From: UBA5177 sp002413265
Lineage (GTDB): Bacteria > Chloroflexota > UBA5177
NCBI GenBank assembly: GCA_036752825.1
Contig: DAIORV010000021.1
Location: 1 to 25,019 of the forward strand
Length of the DNA: 25,019 nt
Reading direction: 5' to 3'
A model generated the notes under the pieces. The model did not search any database. It worked only from the letters and a program-made list of their open reading frames with translations, and was not told where the DNA came from. Shown here in pieces: positions 23,577-25,019 of the stretch (the stretch's first letter is position 1; the number at the start of each line of letters is the position of its first letter). The position numbers and the translations under genes are program-made.

Positions 23577-23594
23577 CCCATTCCGTAGAATGGG
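23577..23594. repeat. Perfect inverted repeat between pgk and tRNA-Val
   Basis: CCCATTC-CGTA-GAATGGG has seven-base perfect arms. On the plus strand its right arm contains TAGAAT (23586-23591), a candidate -10 for the tRNA gene 28 bases later. On the minus strand it covers the -35 to -45 zone of pgk. Operator function is inference. Confidence 0.5.
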
Positions 23595-23618
23595 CCGCCA
23601 GTCTGGGAGGGGTTCCGC

Positions 23619-23694
23619 GGGCGCGTAGCTCAGCCGGCAGAGCGCGCGGCTTACATCCGCGTGGTCACAGGTTCGAATCCTGTCGCGCCCACCA
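23619..23694 (+). tRNA. tRNA-Val (UAC anticodon), CCA encoded
   Basis: The cloverleaf folds fully. The acceptor is GGGCGCG/CGCGCCC, the D stem GCTC/GAGC, and the anticodon stem CGCGG/CCGCG with loop CTTACAT (anticodon TAC at 23652-23654 after U33). The T stem is ACAGG/CCTGT with loop TTCGAAT. The discriminator A is at 23691 and CCA is encoded at 23692-23694. It reads GUA and other valine codons by wobble. It stands alone between pgk (divergent) and ilvE (downstream, same strand). Confidence 0.97.
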
Positions 23695-23725
23695 CGTTCG
23701 CCGCAGTGACCCTTTCGAACCGGCC

Positions 23726-23731
23726 TATAAT
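23726..23731 (+). promoter_or_regulatory. -10 box of the ilvE promoter
   Basis: A perfect TATAAT lies 47 bases before the chosen ilvE start and 32 bases after the tRNA. No good -35 is present at 16-18 bases (GCAGTG at 17). The location fits a promoter separate from the tRNA. Confidence 0.45.
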
Positions 23732-23765
23732 CTGGCGGAGCCCACGTCGTGTCAAGCTCGCCCGC

Positions 23766-23772
23766 AGGAGGG
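23766..23772 (+). promoter_or_regulatory. RBS deciding the ilvE start
   Basis: AGGAGGG ends six bases before GTG 23779. It lies downstream of the in-frame GTG 23749, so the shorter protein beginning MTNTDLQKY is the likelier product. Confidence 0.7.
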
Positions 23773-23778
23773 TGGTAC

Positions 23779-24747
23779 GTGACCAATACCGATTTGCAGA
23801 AATATGCCTTTTTCGAGGGTCGAATAGTGCCCATGGAGGAGGCAAAAGTCAGCGTGATGACGCACGCCTTCAACTACGGTACGGGGGTGTTCGAAGGCCT
23901 TCGTGGCTACTGGAACGAGGAAAAAGAAGAGATCTACGTCGTACTGATTCGTGAGCACTATCGCCGCTTCCTGCGCAACACCAGCATGCTCTTCATCGAC
24001 GTGCCGCACACCGCGGACGAGCTGACCGACATCACGCTGGAGCTGATCCGCAAGCAAAACTATCGTGAAGACATCTACATCAGACCGCTCGGCTACAAGT
24101 CGTCCGAAACCATTGGCGTGTCGATGGAGGGTGTCGACGATGGCCTCGCCATCCTGGTGGTGCCTTTCGGCAACTACGTGCCGATGGACCGCGGACTTTC
24201 CGTGTGCGTGAGCTCGTGGAAGCGAACCGATGACAATGCCATCCCCGCGCGTGCCAAGGTCACCGGCAATTACATAAATAGCGCGCTCGCCAAGAACGAA
24301 GCCGTCCTCAACGGATACGACGAAGCAATCGTGTTGAACGGTCAGGGGCTAGTGAGTGAGGCCAGCGCGGCAAACCTCTTCATATTGCGTGAGGGCGTGC
24401 TGTTGACACCTGGCTTTGCCGATACGATTCTCGAAGGCCTGACTCGAGACATAGTCATCAAGCTGGCGAAGGACGAGCTGGGCGTTACGACCGTGGAAAG
24501 GCAGATCGCTCGGAGCGAGCTGTATTACGCGGAAGAGATGTTCTTGTGCGGCACGGGCGTGCAGCTTGCGGGAGTTACCAGCGTCGACAAGCGCAGGATT
24601 GGCGATGGGAAGGTCGGCGCGATAACGTCTCAGCTGCAGAAGCTGTACCTGGACGTGGTCAGGGGCCGGATGCCGAAGTATCTGGACTGGCTGACGCCGG
24701 TCAATGCGCCGTCTCGGGTCGAGATCCCGGCCGCCGCCGCCTCGTAG
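23779..24747 (+). CDS. ilvE: Branched-chain amino acid aminotransferase
   Basis: IlvE is a PLP enzyme of fold type IV that makes Leu, Ile and Val from their 2-keto acids with glutamate. The 322-residue protein has HAFNYGTGVFEGLRGY near the N-terminus, YIRPLGYKSSE near 100-110, and the catalytic lysine K160 in ARAKVTGNYINS. EASAANLF follows with E194 holding the PLP ring nitrogen. FLCGTGVQLAGV is near the C-terminus. GTG 23779 is chosen by its AGGAGGG ribosome site; GTG 23749 would add ten residues. A TATAAT lies 47 bases upstream. It stands apart from other ilv/leu genes; menG/ubiE follows after 52 bases. The related D-amino-acid transaminase is less likely given the length and motifs. Confidence 0.93.
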   Translation: MTNTDLQKYAFFEGRIVPMEEAKVSVMTHAFNYGTGVFEGLRGYWNEEKEEIYVVLIREHYRRFLRNTSMLFIDVPHTADELTDITLELIRKQNYREDIYIRPLGYKSSETIGVSMEGVDDGLAILVVPFGNYVPMDRGLSVCVSSWKRTDDNAIPARAKVTGNYINSALAKNEAVLNGYDEAIVLNGQGLVSEASAANLFILREGVLLTPGFADTILEGLTRDIVIKLAKDELGVTTVERQIARSELYYAEEMFLCGTGVQLAGVTSVDKRRIGDGKVGAITSQLQKLYLDVVRGRMPKYLDWLTPVNAPSRVEIPAAAAS

Positions 24748-24799
24748 AAGTTAGGCGATCCGAGTGGGGCGCACTCGCGTGCCGTGGCGCCGGTAGTCA
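24748..24799. repeat. Intergenic hairpin between ilvE and menG/ubiE
   Basis: CGAGTG-GGGCG-CACTCG (24761-24777) is a perfect 6-bp stem with a five-base loop and no following T-run. It is not an intrinsic terminator by the usual rule. It resembles the GAGTG...CACTC hairpin before murT (6096-6110), possibly by chance. Confidence 0.35.
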
Positions 24800-25019
24800 A
24801 TGAGGTCGAGCGTGTCGAAGCCATGGGCGGGAGATCGAAGCCGCTACGTCGCAGAGATGTTTGGGGCCATCGCCGGACATTACGACCTGATGAACTGGGT
24901 CATGACGCTCGGTCAGGACCAGCGTTGGCGGCGGCAAGCGGCCGAGGTGGCCGAGCTTCATCCGGGCCGGCACGCCCTCGACGTCGCCACCGGAACGGGT
25001 GATCTTGCACTCGAGCTTG
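24800..25019 (+). CDS. menG: Demethylmenaquinone/ubiquinone methyltransferase MenG/UbiE, N-terminal part
   Basis: This gene runs off the right edge; 73 residues are visible. AEMFGAIAGHYDLMNWVMTLGQDQRWRR is the diagnostic UbiE/MenG N-terminus (F-x-x-I-A-x-x-YD-x-x-N). LDVATGTGDLALEL is motif I of SAM-dependent methyltransferases. The enzyme C-methylates demethylmenaquinone in the last step of menaquinone synthesis; in a monoderm-type organism MenG is more likely than UbiE, which is inference. A stop at 24794-24796 limits the frame, so ATG 24800 is the earliest start; GTG 24812 is possible. No clear ribosome site is seen. It may be co-transcribed with ilvE. Confidence 0.9.
   Translation, partial: MRSSVSKPWAGDRSRYVAEMFGAIAGHYDLMNWVMTLGQDQRWRRQAAEVAELHPGRHALDVATGTGDLALEL

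Overview
The window is a roughly 60% GC (by eye) bacterial chromosome segment, densely packed with short intergenic gaps and frequent 1-4 base gene overlaps. The MurT/GatD pair (peptidoglycan isoglutamine amidation), a zinc-type L28, the long form of RmlA and the absence of any outer-membrane gene point to a monoderm-type lineage. Chloroflexota, Dormibacterota or an actinobacterial relative are my best guesses, at low confidence; no rRNA or other decisive marker is present.

Layout. 1-2185 holds dTDP-rhamnose genes: rmlD (minus, cut by the left edge) diverges from rmlA and an RmlC-type epimerase. 2327-3749 holds rpmB (L28), then a polytopic membrane protein gene broken by a frameshift and a nearby nonsense codon. 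rlmN (minus) diverges from an amidohydrolase-fold protein that has lost most expected metal ligands. murT-gatD (6137-8307) converge on an acyl-CoA synthetase (minus). That gene diverges from a plus-strand run at 10021-14954: dtd, a sugar-kinase-like GHMP protein, and two half-transporters forming a heterodimeric ABC exporter with one degenerate ATP site.

From 14951 to 17361 two minus-strand genes overlap by four bases: an RNase D-like exonuclease with C-terminal HEAT repeats, and a FAD-dependent oxidoreductase. The oxidoreductase diverges from a 74-residue 3Fe-4S-type ferredoxin and a glycogen-debranching-type glycosidase. Next on the minus strand come a secreted repetitive (beta-solenoid-like) surface protein, a strong terminator and a single-pass membrane protein. 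pgk and a PRC-barrel protein follow, also on the minus strand. tRNA-Val(UAC), ilvE and the start of menG/ubiE close the window on the plus strand.

Most genes are housekeeping (translation, cell wall, glycolysis, amino acids, quinones) mixed with envelope and glycan functions. There is no phage, IS element, CRISPR array or defence island. No stretch over 300 bases lacks a gene. The less ordinary material is the surface-fibre/membrane-protein pair, the exonuclease-HEAT fusion with its redox neighbours, the metal-site-depleted amidohydrolase, the Met-substituted H-loop of the exporter, and several perfect inverted repeats in promoter regions.
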